64,000 nucleotides of DNA. Source: Bradyrhizobium sp. 186. Lineage in GTDB: Bacteria > Pseudomonadota > Alphaproteobacteria > Rhizobiales > Xanthobacteraceae. Made by a program: the position numbers and the translations under genes. This document shows positions 34,543-44,097 of the stretch, piece after piece. The notes beneath the pieces were generated by a model. That model was not told where the DNA came from. It saw nothing but the letters and a program-made list of their open reading frames with translations, and did no database searches. Where the stretch lies: NCBI RefSeq assembly GCF_023101685.1, contig NZ_CP082164.1, positions 1,426,001-1,490,000 of the forward strand. The letters are read 5' to 3'. The stretch's first letter is position 1, and each line of letters begins with the position of its first letter.

Positions 34543-34935
34543 GGCAAAGCCTCACCGAAAGTGATTTTCCGGACAATCGCCGAGGCTGGGGCTGGTTCCT
34601 CCGGGGGCGGCGACATCGGGTGGTGCAGGATCCGTGGCGGCAACTGCCTGCACTGCCTACCTTTCCCGCAGCCAAATTCACCGCTGGTAACCCCGCATTA
34701 ACTATCGCCGGGCACTGCTAATTGAGGACGGCCGCGTCCAGAGCCGTGGTCGAGGCCCTTAGTTTTGACATCTTGGCAGGGAATGCAGACGGCCGGCTTT
34801 GGACGAGCCCTGCACCCCAGAAAGACTAGGCTTTGAACGGGCTTGCCGGCTGCACGGTTTGCGCGGCTGTTGGGGGAACCGGCGTTTGCTGGCCGGGGGA
34901 CGTTAGGTAACGATCGCCTTGAGAGGATATAGCTT
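34543..34935. other. 393-bp gene-free region upstream of tolQ
   Basis: No gene or RNA is recognised. A perfect -35 hexamer TTGACA lies at 34765-34770 but no -10 element lies at the expected distance. A TTAACTAT half-site (34698) resembles a CtrA half-site without a partner. It presumably carries the tol promoter. Confidence 0.4.
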
Positions 34936-35652
<717 letters not shown>

Positions 35653-35707
35653 CGGACGGCATGTATGACGGCATGTATAGTGTGACGGCACATTTGGGCA
35701 GCAGATT

Positions 35708-36160
35708 ATGGGCATGAACGCAGCCAGTTCGTCCGGAGGCGGCGGCCGTCGCAGCCGGCGCAAGCCGGTCATGGCCGAGATCAACGTCACGCCGATGGTC
35801 GACGTGATGCTGGTGCTGCTCATTATCTTCATGGTCTCGGCGCCGCTGCTCACCGTCGGCGTGCCGCTCGACCTGCCGCAGACCCAGGCCAAGAGCCTCG
35901 AGACCAACGACCAGAAGCCGATCCAGATGTCTGTCGACATCAAGGGCAAGGTGTTCATCAACGACGCCGAGATCGCGATCAACGAGCTGGTGCCGAAGCT
36001 GAAGGCGATCACGGACGCGCGCGGCGGGCTCGAGGAACGCATCTATCTGCGCGCCGACAAGAAGGCGGATTACGGCACGGTGGCCAAGGTGATGGGCCTC
36101 CTGTCCGGTGCGGGATTCAAGAAGCTGGCGCTCGTCACGGAAGCGGATCAGGGATCCTAA
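35708..36160 (+). CDS. tolR: TolR, Tol-Pal system stator subunit
   Basis: A 150-residue single-pass membrane protein of the ExbD/TolR family. The helix EINVTPMVDVMLVLLIIFMV contains the proton-relay Asp (in MVDVMLVLL). The periplasmic part ends LRADKKADYGTVAKVMGLLSGAGF. It partners TolQ and contacts TolA. Confidence 0.95.
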   Translation: MGMNAASSSGGGGRRSRRKPVMAEINVTPMVDVMLVLLIIFMVSAPLLTVGVPLDLPQTQAKSLETNDQKPIQMSVDIKGKVFINDAEIAINELVPKLKAITDARGGLEERIYLRADKKADYGTVAKVMGLLSGAGFKKLALVTEADQGS

Positions 36161-36164
36161 GCTG

Positions 36165-37124
36165 GTGAAGGTGAACGTCGACAAGACACTCGTTGCGTCG
36201 ATTGCCCTCCACGTCCTCGTGATCGGATGGGGGCTGTTCACCTTTAGCAGCAAGGCTTTCGTAGCGCCGGAAGAGTCACTTCCGATCGACATCATCTCCA
36301 CCGATCAGCTCGCGCAGATCACCGCGGGGCAGAAGACCGGCGAGAAGGACAAGCCGAAGCCCAAGGTCGAGAAGGTCGCGGACGCGCCGCCCGATGAGGA
36401 TTCCGCCGGCAAGGTCACCACGAAGAAAGAGCTGATCAAGACGAACTCGACGCCCGAGCCGCCGCCGAAGCCCGTCGAAAAGCCGGTCGAGAAGAAGCCC
36501 GAACCGCCCAAGCCGGTCGCCGAGGCCAAGCCCAAAGAGGAACCGAAGCCGCAGGAAAAGAAACCTGATCCGGCCAAGGAAGATCCGATCGCGGAACTCC
36601 AGAAGAAGCTGGAGACGAAGAAGCCGCCGCCCAAGCCGCCGGAGCCCAAGGTTGCGCAGACGCAACCGCAGCAGCAGCCGAAACCCAGGGAGCGCAGTTT
36701 CGATCCCGCGCAGATTCAGCGCGACCTCGACAAGCGCGATCCGACCCGGCACGAGCTTACCGGGACGACAATGAATGCGTCCGCCTCGCTCGGATCGAAT
36801 ACCGGGACCGCTGTCACCAACGTCGCGACCTGGCGAGGCGCATTCCAGGGCGCGGTCAAGCGCTGCTTCACGCCCACCTATAACGGGCAGGACGCCGATC
36901 AGTACGAAGCCGACATCGACATTCCCATGAAGATCGATGGATCGCTGGCGTCCGAGCCCATCGTTGTTGCGGTGAGAGGGCCGTCGCGGTCGATTGCCCA
37001 GGCGGTGGCGGAGAGCGCCAAGCGCGCCATCGTGCAGTGCCAAGTTTATTCGTTCATGCCGAAGCAGCAATACGACAGCTGGAAGACCATTCCGATGACT
37101 TTCGGCCTGAAAGACATGTTGTGA
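36165..37124 (+). CDS. tolA: TolA, Tol-Pal system spanning protein
   Basis: A 319-residue protein with one N-terminal helix (SIALHVLVIGWGLFTF), a long Lys/Pro/Glu-rich central region (about residues 60-205, repeats such as EKPKPKVEKV, KPVEKKPEPPKP) and a small C-terminal domain (from FQGAVKRCFTPTY to FGLKDML) that contacts Pal and TolB. It starts with GTG at 36165, four bases after the tolR stop. It spans the periplasm and transmits force from TolQR. Confidence 0.93.
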   Translation: MKVNVDKTLVASIALHVLVIGWGLFTFSSKAFVAPEESLPIDIISTDQLAQITAGQKTGEKDKPKPKVEKVADAPPDEDSAGKVTTKKELIKTNSTPEPPPKPVEKPVEKKPEPPKPVAEAKPKEEPKPQEKKPDPAKEDPIAELQKKLETKKPPPKPPEPKVAQTQPQQQPKPRERSFDPAQIQRDLDKRDPTRHELTGTTMNASASLGSNTGTAVTNVATWRGAFQGAVKRCFTPTYNGQDADQYEADIDIPMKIDGSLASEPIVVAVRGPSRSIAQAVAESAKRAIVQCQVYSFMPKQQYDSWKTIPMTFGLKDML

Positions 37125-37154
37125 CATCCGAACAAAAGAATAAAGAATATTGCG

Positions 37155-38516
37155 ATGAATGACGTCCGATCGATGAACCGCCGCCGCTTCATGACCCTGA
37201 CCGGATCGACGCTTGCGATGCTCGGGGGCGGACGCGCCTTCGCCCAGGCTCAGGGTCGACTCCGCATCGACCCCACCGAATTTCAGCCCGTTCCGATCGC
37301 GATCACCAATTTCCTGCCAGGCTCGCCGTCGGACGGCGACGTCGGCAATGGTGTCACGCAGGTCATCACCAACAATCTGAAGCGCTCGGGCCTCTTTGCC
37401 CCGATCGACCAGGCCGCCTTCATCGAGCGCATCAGCAATATCGATGTCGCGCCGCAATTCCAGAACTGGAAGACCATCAACGCGCAGGCGCTGGTCACGG
37501 GCCGCATGACGCGGCAGCCGGATGGCCGGCTCAAGGCCGAATTCCGCCTGTGGGACGTGGTCTCCGGCCAGCAGCTCGCCGGCCAGCAATATTTCACCTC
37601 GCCGGAATACTGGCGCCGCATCGCCCACATCATCTCCGACCAGATCTACGAGCGGATGACCGGCGAAAAAGGCTATTTCGACAGCCGCGTGGTGTTCGTG
37701 GACGAAACCGGACCGAAGGAGCGCCGCGTCAAGCGGCTCGCGATCATGGACCAGGACGGTGCCAATGTGCGCTACCTGACCCGCGGCGCGGATCTCGTGC
37801 TGACGCCGCGCTTCTCGCCGAACTCGCAAGAGATCACCTACATGGAGTTCGGCCAGGGCGATCCAAAAGTCTATCTCTATAATATCGAGACCGGGCAGCG
37901 CGAAATCGTCGGCAACTTCCCGGGCATGACCTTTGCGCCACGTTTCTCGCCGGATGGCCAGCGCGTCATCATGAGCCTGCAGCAGGGCGGCAATTCCAAT
38001 CTGTTCGCGATGGACCTGCGCTCGCGTTCGACCACGCGCCTCACCGACACGCCGGCGATCGACACTTCGCCGTCCTATTCGCCCGACGGCACCCGCATCT
38101 GCTTCGAATCCGATCGCGGCGGCAGGCCGCAGATCTACGTGATGGCCGCGGGCGGCGGATCGGCGCAGCGCATCTCCTTCTCCAAGGACGACACCAACGC
38201 CAGCTATTCGACGCCGGTGTGGTCGCCGCGCGGCGATTACATCGCGTTCACCAAGCAGGGCGGCGGGCAGTTCTCGATCGGCGTCATCAAGCCGGACGGC
38301 ACCGGCGAGCGGCTGCTCACGTCCGGCTACCACAATGAGGGCCCAACCTTTTCGCCCAACGGCCGCGTGCTGATGTTCTTCCGCGATCCCGGCGGCGCCG
38401 GCGGGCCGTCGCTGTTCTCCGTCGACATCTCCGGCCGCAATGAGCTGAAGGTGCCGACGCCGGGCTTCGCCTCCGACCCGGCGTGGTCGCCGCTGCTGTC
38501 CTCGACTTCGGGCTAA
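37155..38516 (+). CDS. tolB: TolB, Tol-Pal periplasmic beta-propeller protein
   Basis: A 453-residue periplasmic protein. [24 protein letters not shown] begins with a Tat-like RRRF signal (the second Met at 37173 is another possible start), cut near AFA. The N-terminal domain ([12 protein letters not shown]) is followed by five to six TolB propeller blades with repeats like [15 protein letters not shown] and [15 protein letters not shown]. It binds Pal and TolA. A terminator and a microrepeat follow the stop. Confidence 0.95.
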   Translation: MNDVRSMNRRRFMTLTGSTLAMLGGGRAFAQAQGRLRIDPTEFQPVPIAITNFLPGSPSDGDVGNGVTQVITNNLKRSGLFAPIDQAAFIERISNIDVAPQFQNWKTINAQALVTGRMTRQPDGRLKAEFRLWDVVSGQQLAGQQYFTSPEYWRRIAHIISDQIYERMTGEKGYFDSRVVFVDETGPKERRVKRLAIMDQDGANVRYLTRGADLVLTPRFSPNSQEITYMEFGQGDPKVYLYNIETGQREIVGNFPGMTFAPRFSPDGQRVIMSLQQGGNSNLFAMDLRSRSTTRLTDTPAIDTSPSYSPDGTRICFESDRGGRPQIYVMAAGGGSAQRISFSKDDTNASYSTPVWSPRGDYIAFTKQGGGQFSIGVIKPDGTGERLLTSGYHNEGPTFSPNGRVLMFFRDPGGAGGPSLFSVDISGRNELKVPTPGFASDPAWSPLLSSTSG

Positions 38517-38550
38517 AAGATCGGGACTAAAAAGAACGGGGCTAAAAAAT
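38508..38550 (+). repeat. imperfect triple microrepeat over the tolB stop codon
   Basis: TCGGGCTAAAAGA, TCGGGACTAAAAAGAA and CGGGGCTAAAAAATCG follow one another. The first unit contains the TAA stop. The same phenomenon lies at 30706-30747. Confidence 0.65.
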
Positions 38551-38575
38551 CGCGCGTCCAGACGCGCGATGTTTT
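38549..38575 (+). terminator. terminator after tolB
   Basis: ATCGCGCGTC and GACGCGCGAT (38549-38558, 38561-38570) form a 10-bp stem with a very short loop, followed by GTTTT. It ends the tolQRAB transcript before the GGDEF-EAL gene, so pal is likely on a separate transcript. Confidence 0.65.
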
Positions 38576-38784
38576 CGAAAAAGCGTGCCGATTTTTTCGG
38601 TTTCCGCGCGGTTGGCAAGCTTTCCTTCACCTTGCGGTCGGCAAGGCTTGCCTAGTTGCTTGATATTTCAGCGGAAACAGGTTCGTTATTGCCGAAAAAC
38701 AACTCGACTTTAACGATGTTCCCTCAGAAAGGCTTCATCTGGTCTGAGTAACAGTACGCGGCAAACAGGACGCGTAACAAGCCA

Positions 38785-41115
38785 ATGCAGCTGGCCGACC
38801 AGAAGCAGAGCGATCGAGACGAGCTGGAGCCGATACTCTACGCCGCTCTCATCAACTCTATGGTGCAGAATTTCTGGGCTATCTTCCTGGGCTCGGCCTC
38901 CGCGGCCGTGGCCGCGGTGATGACTGCGCTCAAGACCGGCGACGTCTGGCTGTGGCCGATCGCGTTCCTGCTGATCGCCATCGGCACCGCGCGCGCGTTT
39001 CAGATGCGCGGATACGAAAACCGCCAGCAGGGACTGTCATTCGAAGAGGCCAAGCATCTGGAGCCGCGTTACTGGACCGGCGCGCTGAGTTATGCGGCCG
39101 TGCTCGGTGTGTGGGCCTTCGTTGTCATCTACAACAACGAGGATGCGGTTGCCGACATGCTCTGTGTCGCCATCGGCATCGGCTACACCGCCGGTGGCGC
39201 CGCCCGCAATTACGGGCAGCCCAAAGTGATCCAGTGGCACGTCGCGCTGGCCTGCGGTCCGATGTCGCTCGCTTTGCTGCTACACGGCGGATTCTACCAC
39301 ATCGGCCTTGCGATCCTGCTCGTGTTCTTCTTCATCGGGTTGAAGAACATCAACCTCAGCCTGCACGCGATCTTCGTCAAGGCGCTGACCTCGAGCTTCC
39401 GCGAATCCGCACTGGCAAGCCAGTTCGATACCGCGCTCAACAACATGCCGCACGGCCTGTGCATGTTTCGCGCCGACGGGCGGCTCGCGGTGATGAACCA
39501 TCGCTTCGGCCAGGTGATGTCGCTGCCCGACGGTTTGGTTAAGCGCGGCGCCATCGCCGCGGACATCGTGTCGGCCTGCGTTGCCGCCGGGTCGATCTCG
39601 GCGGACAGCGGCAATCAGATCCTGGCCGAGATCGAGCACGCGCGGATTCGCGAGATCGTCACCGCCGATCCCGACCCGGCGCGCGGCCGCGCGCTGGCCT
39701 GGACGTTCCAGCCGATGACCGGCGGCGGCACCGTTCTGCTGCTGGAAGACATCACCGAACGCACCAATGCGGAAGCCCGGATCAGCCATCTCGCCCGCTT
39801 TGACGAGCTCACCGCGCTGCCCAACCGCGTCAGCTTCCGCGACGAGATCGAGCGGCTGCTGGCGCATTCGCACGATGCCGAGCGTCTCTCCGCTCTGCTT
39901 TTCGTCGATCTCGACCAGTTCAAGCAGGTCAACGATACACTGGGTCATCCCTGCGGCGACCAGCTCCTGTGCGCGGTCGCCAACCGGCTGCGCGAGATGC
40001 TGCGGCCGGAGGATTTCGTCGCCCGCTTCGGTGGCGATGAATTCGTCGTGTTCCAGCAGAACATCTCTTCGCCCGAGGACGCCGCGGCGCTCGCCCGCCG
40101 CATCGTCGAGCGCCTGAGCGAGCGCTACCGCATCGACAATCATCTGGTCGAGATCGGCGCCAGCGTCGGCATCTCGCTGACCTCGCCGGGCGGCGTCAGC
40201 GCCGATACGCTGCTCAAGAACGCCGACATGGCGCTGTACCGTGCCAAGGCCGATGGCCGCGGCACCTTCTGCTTCTTCCGCGACGAGATGGCGGCGACCG
40301 TCGAGGCCCGCCGCATCCTCGAGCTCGACCTGCGCAAGGCGCTCGCCAACGAGGAGTTCGAGCTGTTCTACCAGCCGCTGGTCAACCTGAAGTCCGGCAA
40401 GATCACCACCTGCGAGGCGCTGTTGCGCTGGAATCATCCGGTGCGCGGCACGGTGTCGCCGGTCGACATCATTCCGGTCGCCGAGGACATGGGCCTGATC
40501 GTCGATCTCGGCCGCTGGATCCTGCGCCGGGCCTGCATGGAATGCATGAAGTGGCCGGAAGGCGTCAGCGTCGCCGTCAACTTCTCGCCGCAGCAATTCC
40601 ACCAGCGCGACGTGCTCAGCGAAATCCGTTACGCGCTCGAGGTCTCGGGGCTCCCGGCCCACCGGCTGGAGATCGAGATCACCGAATCGTCGCTGTTGCG
40701 CAACACCCAGCTCACCCACGACATCCTGTCGCAGCTGCACGCGTTGGGCGTGCGCATTTCGCTGGATGACTTCGGCACCGGCTATTCGAGCCTCAGCTAT
40801 TTGCACAATTTCCCCATGCAGAAGGTGAAGATCGACCGCTCCTTCCTCGAGGGCATCGACACCGACCGGCCGCTGACGCTGCTGCGCGGCGTGGCGCGCC
40901 TGTCCGCCGACCTCGGCATGGCGGTCGTGGTCGAGGGCATCGAGACCAACGAGCAGCTCGAGCTGATCAGCGCCGACGGCACCGTCTCCGAGGCGCAAGG
41001 CTATCTGTTCAGCCGCCCGGTGCCCGCCGTGCGGATGCGCCAGCTCCTCAACGCCTCGCATGGACGCCGCGGCGAGAGCCTGCTCCAGGTCGCCGCCTCG
41101 CGTTCCTTCGCCTGA
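38785..41115 (+). CDS. diguanylate cyclase/phosphodiesterase (PAS-GGDEF-EAL) with membrane N-terminus
   Basis: A 776-residue protein turning over cyclic di-GMP. The first 200 residues hold about five membrane helices, followed by a PAS-like region (FDTALNNMPHGLCMFRADGRL). The GGDEF domain has an intact active-site motif at residues 416-420 (RFGGDEF). The EAL domain has EALLRW near residue 544 and the metal/loop motif DDFGTGYSS at residue 661. Both catalytic sites look intact, so it may be bifunctional. It is placed inside the Tol-Pal cluster. Confidence 0.93.
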   Translation: MQLADQKQSDRDELEPILYAALINSMVQNFWAIFLGSASAAVAAVMTALKTGDVWLWPIAFLLIAIGTARAFQMRGYENRQQGLSFEEAKHLEPRYWTGALSYAAVLGVWAFVVIYNNEDAVADMLCVAIGIGYTAGGAARNYGQPKVIQWHVALACGPMSLALLLHGGFYHIGLAILLVFFFIGLKNINLSLHAIFVKALTSSFRESALASQFDTALNNMPHGLCMFRADGRLAVMNHRFGQVMSLPDGLVKRGAIAADIVSACVAAGSISADSGNQILAEIEHARIREIVTADPDPARGRALAWTFQPMTGGGTVLLLEDITERTNAEARISHLARFDELTALPNRVSFRDEIERLLAHSHDAERLSALLFVDLDQFKQVNDTLGHPCGDQLLCAVANRLREMLRPEDFVARFGGDEFVVFQQNISSPEDAAALARRIVERLSERYRIDNHLVEIGASVGISLTSPGGVSADTLLKNADMALYRAKADGRGTFCFFRDEMAATVEARRILELDLRKALANEEFELFYQPLVNLKSGKITTCEALLRWNHPVRGTVSPVDIIPVAEDMGLIVDLGRWILRRACMECMKWPEGVSVAVNFSPQQFHQRDVLSEIRYALEVSGLPAHRLEIEITESSLLRNTQLTHDILSQLHALGVRISLDDFGTGYSSLSYLHNFPMQKVKIDRSFLEGIDTDRPLTLLRGVARLSADLGMAVVVEGIETNEQLELISADGTVSEAQGYLFSRPVPAVRMRQLLNASHGRRGESLLQVAASRSFA

Positions 41116-41211
41116 TCCATTTCCGGAAACTTCCCGTCGTTTCAGGCAGTTGCGGTGGTCACCGTAGTGCTACGGGGTTAACCCTAACCCTTCGATTGCT
41201 TTGCATCGTTG

Positions 41212-41226
41212 TTAAGAAGGTGTTAA
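41212..41226. promoter_or_regulatory. CtrA-binding box before the FeeM-like gene
   Basis: TTAAGAAGGTGTTAA matches the CtrA consensus TTAA-N7-TTAA exactly. It lies 80 bp before the start at 41306. CtrA is the cell-cycle master regulator of alphaproteobacteria. The only other perfect match I found in the window is at 63904-63918. Confidence 0.6.
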
Positions 41227-41305
41227 CAAATTATCACGCGCGCGCAAGTTGTCCTGCGGGAGTCGTCCAGGTGTGAGCGTGGTGAGCGATGAGTAAGGAG
41301 TTGGA

Positions 41306-42031
41306 ATGCAGTCCTCAGCCAGAGCGATCATTTCGGCTGTTGGACGCGGAGCCGAACTCCTGACCGACGTCGATTATCATCTTGCCGAAACGGTCGAGGA
41401 CAAGGAGGAGATCTATCACCTCCGCTATCGCGCCTATCTGCGCGAAGGTGCCGTCAAGGAATCCTCCGAGGCACGCGTCACCGACCAGTATGACGAGCTT
41501 CCGAACGCATGGACGTTCGGTGTCTATCTCCACGGCGGACTTTGCAGCTCCGTGCGCATCAGCGTGCTGACCTCGGAATGGCGCGAGTCGACCTCGGCCG
41601 ACGTCTTCCCCGAGGTGGTGCTGCCGCGGCTCGAGCGCGGCGAGGTCATGATCGATCCGACGCGATTTGTCGCCGACCCCGACATGGCGAAGCGGGTTCC
41701 GGAATTGCCCTATCTGACGCTGCGCCTCGCCTACATGGCGTGCGAGCATTTCAACGCCGATCTCGGCCTTGCGATCGTGCGCCCCGAACATCAAGCATTC
41801 TATCGCCGCGTCTTCCTGCACGCGCCCATCGCACAGCCCCGGTTGGTCCCCGGCCTCACCAAGGCATTCGGCCTGATGGGGGCCGACTTCCCGGCCTTCC
41901 GCAAGAAGGTATTCGAGCGCTATCCGATCATGCGCTCGACGGCCTTCGAACGTCGGATGCTGTTTGGGCGCGGCGGCCAGCGCCAGGTTCCGCAACGGCC
42001 GGTGCTCGTGGCGGACGCCTCTCACGCCTGA
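41306..42031 (+). CDS. FeeM-like N-acyl amino acid synthase
   Basis: A 241-residue protein of the GNAT/autoinducer-synthase fold. The segment EDKEEIYHLRYRAYLREGAVKE is the FeeM/AHL-synthase-type entry motif, followed by VTDQYDELPNAWTFGVYLHG, the acyl-transfer strand GEVMIDPTRFV and YLTLRLAYMACEHFNAD. FeeM-type enzymes join an acyl group from acyl carrier protein to an amino acid. The product here is unknown. It follows a CtrA box and lies between the GGDEF-EAL gene and pal. Confidence 0.78.
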   Translation: MQSSARAIISAVGRGAELLTDVDYHLAETVEDKEEIYHLRYRAYLREGAVKESSEARVTDQYDELPNAWTFGVYLHGGLCSSVRISVLTSEWRESTSADVFPEVVLPRLERGEVMIDPTRFVADPDMAKRVPELPYLTLRLAYMACEHFNADLGLAIVRPEHQAFYRRVFLHAPIAQPRLVPGLTKAFGLMGADFPAFRKKVFERYPIMRSTAFERRMLFGRGGQRQVPQRPVLVADASHA

Positions 42032-42112
42032 TTCTGCCTCGGTGCTCTCGCGCCGCCGCACGGCTTTTCGGCCGGCGTCATCTTCGTTCGGATCGACCGA
42101 GGGTCCAAAATT

Positions 42113-42138
42113 CCGGCAGAAGCCAGCGCTTCTGCCGG
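42113..42138 (+). terminator. hairpin after the FeeM-like gene
   Basis: CCGGCAGAAG pairs with CTTCTGCCGG across a six-base loop, 82 bp after the stop. Only a short TT follows. It separates the gene from pal. Confidence 0.5.
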
Positions 42139-42323
42139 TTAACGTGGCTTGCCTTCACCCTCGCGCCACATTTACAACCCATTAACCATCGCGGGTGCTT
42201 TTGGCCGATCGGGGGCATTTGACCGGCTCTGGCAACGTCCCATCAAGGTTGACGGAACGTTCGCTTAACCAACCCCCTGTAGACCAGACAGCAGTGGACT
42301 AACGTGAGCGTGGAGGCTCCGGA

Positions 42324-42812
42324 ATGAAACATCCTATGCGTATCCTCCAGGGATTGAAGCTGGCCGCGGTGCTTGCCGTCGCGTTGTCGATGGGCGCCTG
42401 CGCCAACAAGAACCTGGGGGCCGATGCGATGGCCAGCGCTGCGACGCCCGGCAGCCAGCAGGACTTCGTCGTGAACGTGGGCGACCGCGTGTTCTTCGAA
42501 AGCGACCAGACCGATCTGACCCCGCAGGCGATCGTGACCCTGGAGAAGCAGGCGCAATGGCTCCAGAGCTATCCGCGCTACAGCTTCACCGTCGAAGGTC
42601 ACGCCGACGAGCGCGGCACCCGTGAATACAACATCGCGCTCGGCGCCCGGCGCGCCCAGTCGGTGCGCTCGTTCCTGGCCTCGCGCGGCATCGATCCGAA
42701 CCGCATGCGCACGATCTCCTACGGCAAGGAACGGCCGGTCGCCGTCTGCAACGACATCTCCTGCTGGTCGCAGAACCGCCGCGCGGTCACCGTGCTGAAC
42801 GCGAGCTCCTGA
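42324..42812 (+). CDS. pal: Pal, peptidoglycan-associated lipoprotein
   Basis: A 162-residue outer-membrane lipoprotein. The signal ends with the lipobox LSMGAC, giving lipidated Cys26. The OmpA-like peptidoglycan-binding domain contains FTVEGHADERGTREYNIALGARRAQSVRSFL. It anchors the envelope and is the outer-membrane partner of TolB and TolA. An isolated TTAACCAT half-site (42183-42190) precedes it. Confidence 0.96.
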   Translation: MKHPMRILQGLKLAAVLAVALSMGACANKNLGADAMASAATPGSQQDFVVNVGDRVFFESDQTDLTPQAIVTLEKQAQWLQSYPRYSFTVEGHADERGTREYNIALGARRAQSVRSFLASRGIDPNRMRTISYGKERPVAVCNDISCWSQNRRAVTVLNASS

Positions 42813-42842
42813 GAGCCGCCGTTTGACGACCAGGAAGCTTCG

Positions 42843-42872
42843 CCGGCGCCCTCTCGGGCGTCGGTTTCGTTT
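42843..42872 (+). terminator. terminator after pal
   Basis: CCGGCGCCC and GGGCGTCGG form a nine-bp stem with loop TCTC and one G-T pair, followed by TTTCGTTT. It lies 30 bp after the pal stop and separates pal from cpoB. Confidence 0.65.
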
Positions 42873-42989
42873 CAGCGATCTGTGACAAAAACCCCGTGGT
42901 GCTAGTCACATTTTTGGCGTACTCCGCTTCAATGTGTGGCGCGTCGAATGTTCCGTCGCAGGCCATTTCGCTTTCGTCGTCAGGGCAAG

Positions 42990-44015
42990 ATGTCATCGAA
43001 ATTCAAGGCAATTACCGGCACCGTGGCGATCGCCGCGCTGCTCTCCATTTGCTCGCCCGCGCTCGCGCAGTCGGACGATGCCGACCCCGAGATGCGGATC
43101 GAGCGGCTGGAAAACCAGCTGCGCCAGCTCACCGGCCAGAACGAAGAGCTGCAATATCGTAACCGGCAGCTCGAAGAGCGCCTCCGACAGTTCGAGGGCG
43201 GTGCGCAAGCCGCACCCGGACAGGCACCGGTCCAGCCCAACGTCGCGGCCGTACCGCCCGCCCAGTCCGCGCCGGTCTATCGCCAGCAGCAGCAACAGCC
43301 CGCCCAGCAGAATTACGAGCCGCAGATCGCAGCTCCGGCCCCGATTGTTCAGGAAGCACCTCAGCCCGGCGCGCCCGGCGTTCGCCGCCGCGGCGATGCG
43401 TTCGACCCGAGCCAGAATCCGAGCGCTCCGGGCGCGCCGCGCGCGCTCGGCGGCGGGCAGCAGCCGGTGCCGGCAGGAGCTCCGGCCGGGGCGCCCGGCG
43501 GTCGCGGCGCCGGCGAGCCGCTCGATCTCGCCAACAATGGCGGGCGCTATCCGCAAGCTGCTGCGCCTGCGCCGGCCCAGCCCGGCTATCCCGCGCCGGC
43601 CGGCGGCGGCCCTGCGACGCTGCCGCCCTCGGCATCATCGCGCGACGAATTCGACCTCGGCATCGGCTACATGCAGCGCAAGGATTATGCGCTCGCCGAG
43701 CAGACCATGAAGACCTTTGCGCAGAAATATCCGAGCGATCCGCTGCTCGGGGACGCGCAATATTGGCTTGGCGAGAGCTACTTCCAGCGCCAGCAATATC
43801 GCGACTCGGCGGAAGCTTTCCTCGCCGTCACCACCAAATACGAAAAATCGGCCAAGGCCCCGGATGCCCTGCTGCGGCTCGGCCAGTCGCTCGCCGCGCT
43901 GAAGGAGAAGGAGGCTGCATGTGCTGCCTTCGGCGAGGTCGGCCGCAAATTTCCGCGCGCCTCCGCCGGCGTCAAAGCCGCTGTCGACCGCGAGCAGAAG
44001 CGCGTGAAGTGCTGA
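42990..44015 (+). CDS. cpoB: CpoB/YbgF, Tol-Pal-associated TPR protein
   Basis: A 341-residue periplasmic protein. MSSKFKAITGTVAIAALLSICSPALAQ is a signal peptide cut after ALA. An N-terminal coiled coil (RIERLENQLRQLTGQNEELQYRNRQLEERLRQFE) is followed by a Pro/Gln/Gly-rich middle (residues 70-215) and three TPR-like units at the end (FDLGIGYMQRKDYALAEQTMKTFAQKYPSDPL). In other bacteria it links the Tol motor to peptidoglycan synthesis. The ATG at 42990 is preferred to an upstream GTG start at 42936, which only adds a basic lead. Confidence 0.93.
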   Translation: MSSKFKAITGTVAIAALLSICSPALAQSDDADPEMRIERLENQLRQLTGQNEELQYRNRQLEERLRQFEGGAQAAPGQAPVQPNVAAVPPAQSAPVYRQQQQQPAQQNYEPQIAAPAPIVQEAPQPGAPGVRRRGDAFDPSQNPSAPGAPRALGGGQQPVPAGAPAGAPGGRGAGEPLDLANNGGRYPQAAAPAPAQPGYPAPAGGGPATLPPSASSRDEFDLGIGYMQRKDYALAEQTMKTFAQKYPSDPLLGDAQYWLGESYFQRQQYRDSAEAFLAVTTKYEKSAKAPDALLRLGQSLAALKEKEAACAAFGEVGRKFPRASAGVKAAVDREQKRVKC

Positions 44016-44097
44016 CTCGCGGCGTTTGAGCCTGACAACGCGGATGGCGCTGCGCTAAACATTGCGGCCATCCGCCTGCGATTGCCTGGGCCGCGTC

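Noticed and set aside
39280..41061. 593-codon minus-strand open frame opposite the GGDEF-EAL gene
   Set aside because: Same reason: antisense of a real gene with intact catalytic motifs, no ribosome site and no recognisable domain.
41306..42031. Considered a LuxI-type acyl-homoserine lactone synthase
   Set aside because: The entry motif is shared, but the overall pattern fits the FeeM-type N-acyl amino acid synthase branch, and no luxR gene is nearby.
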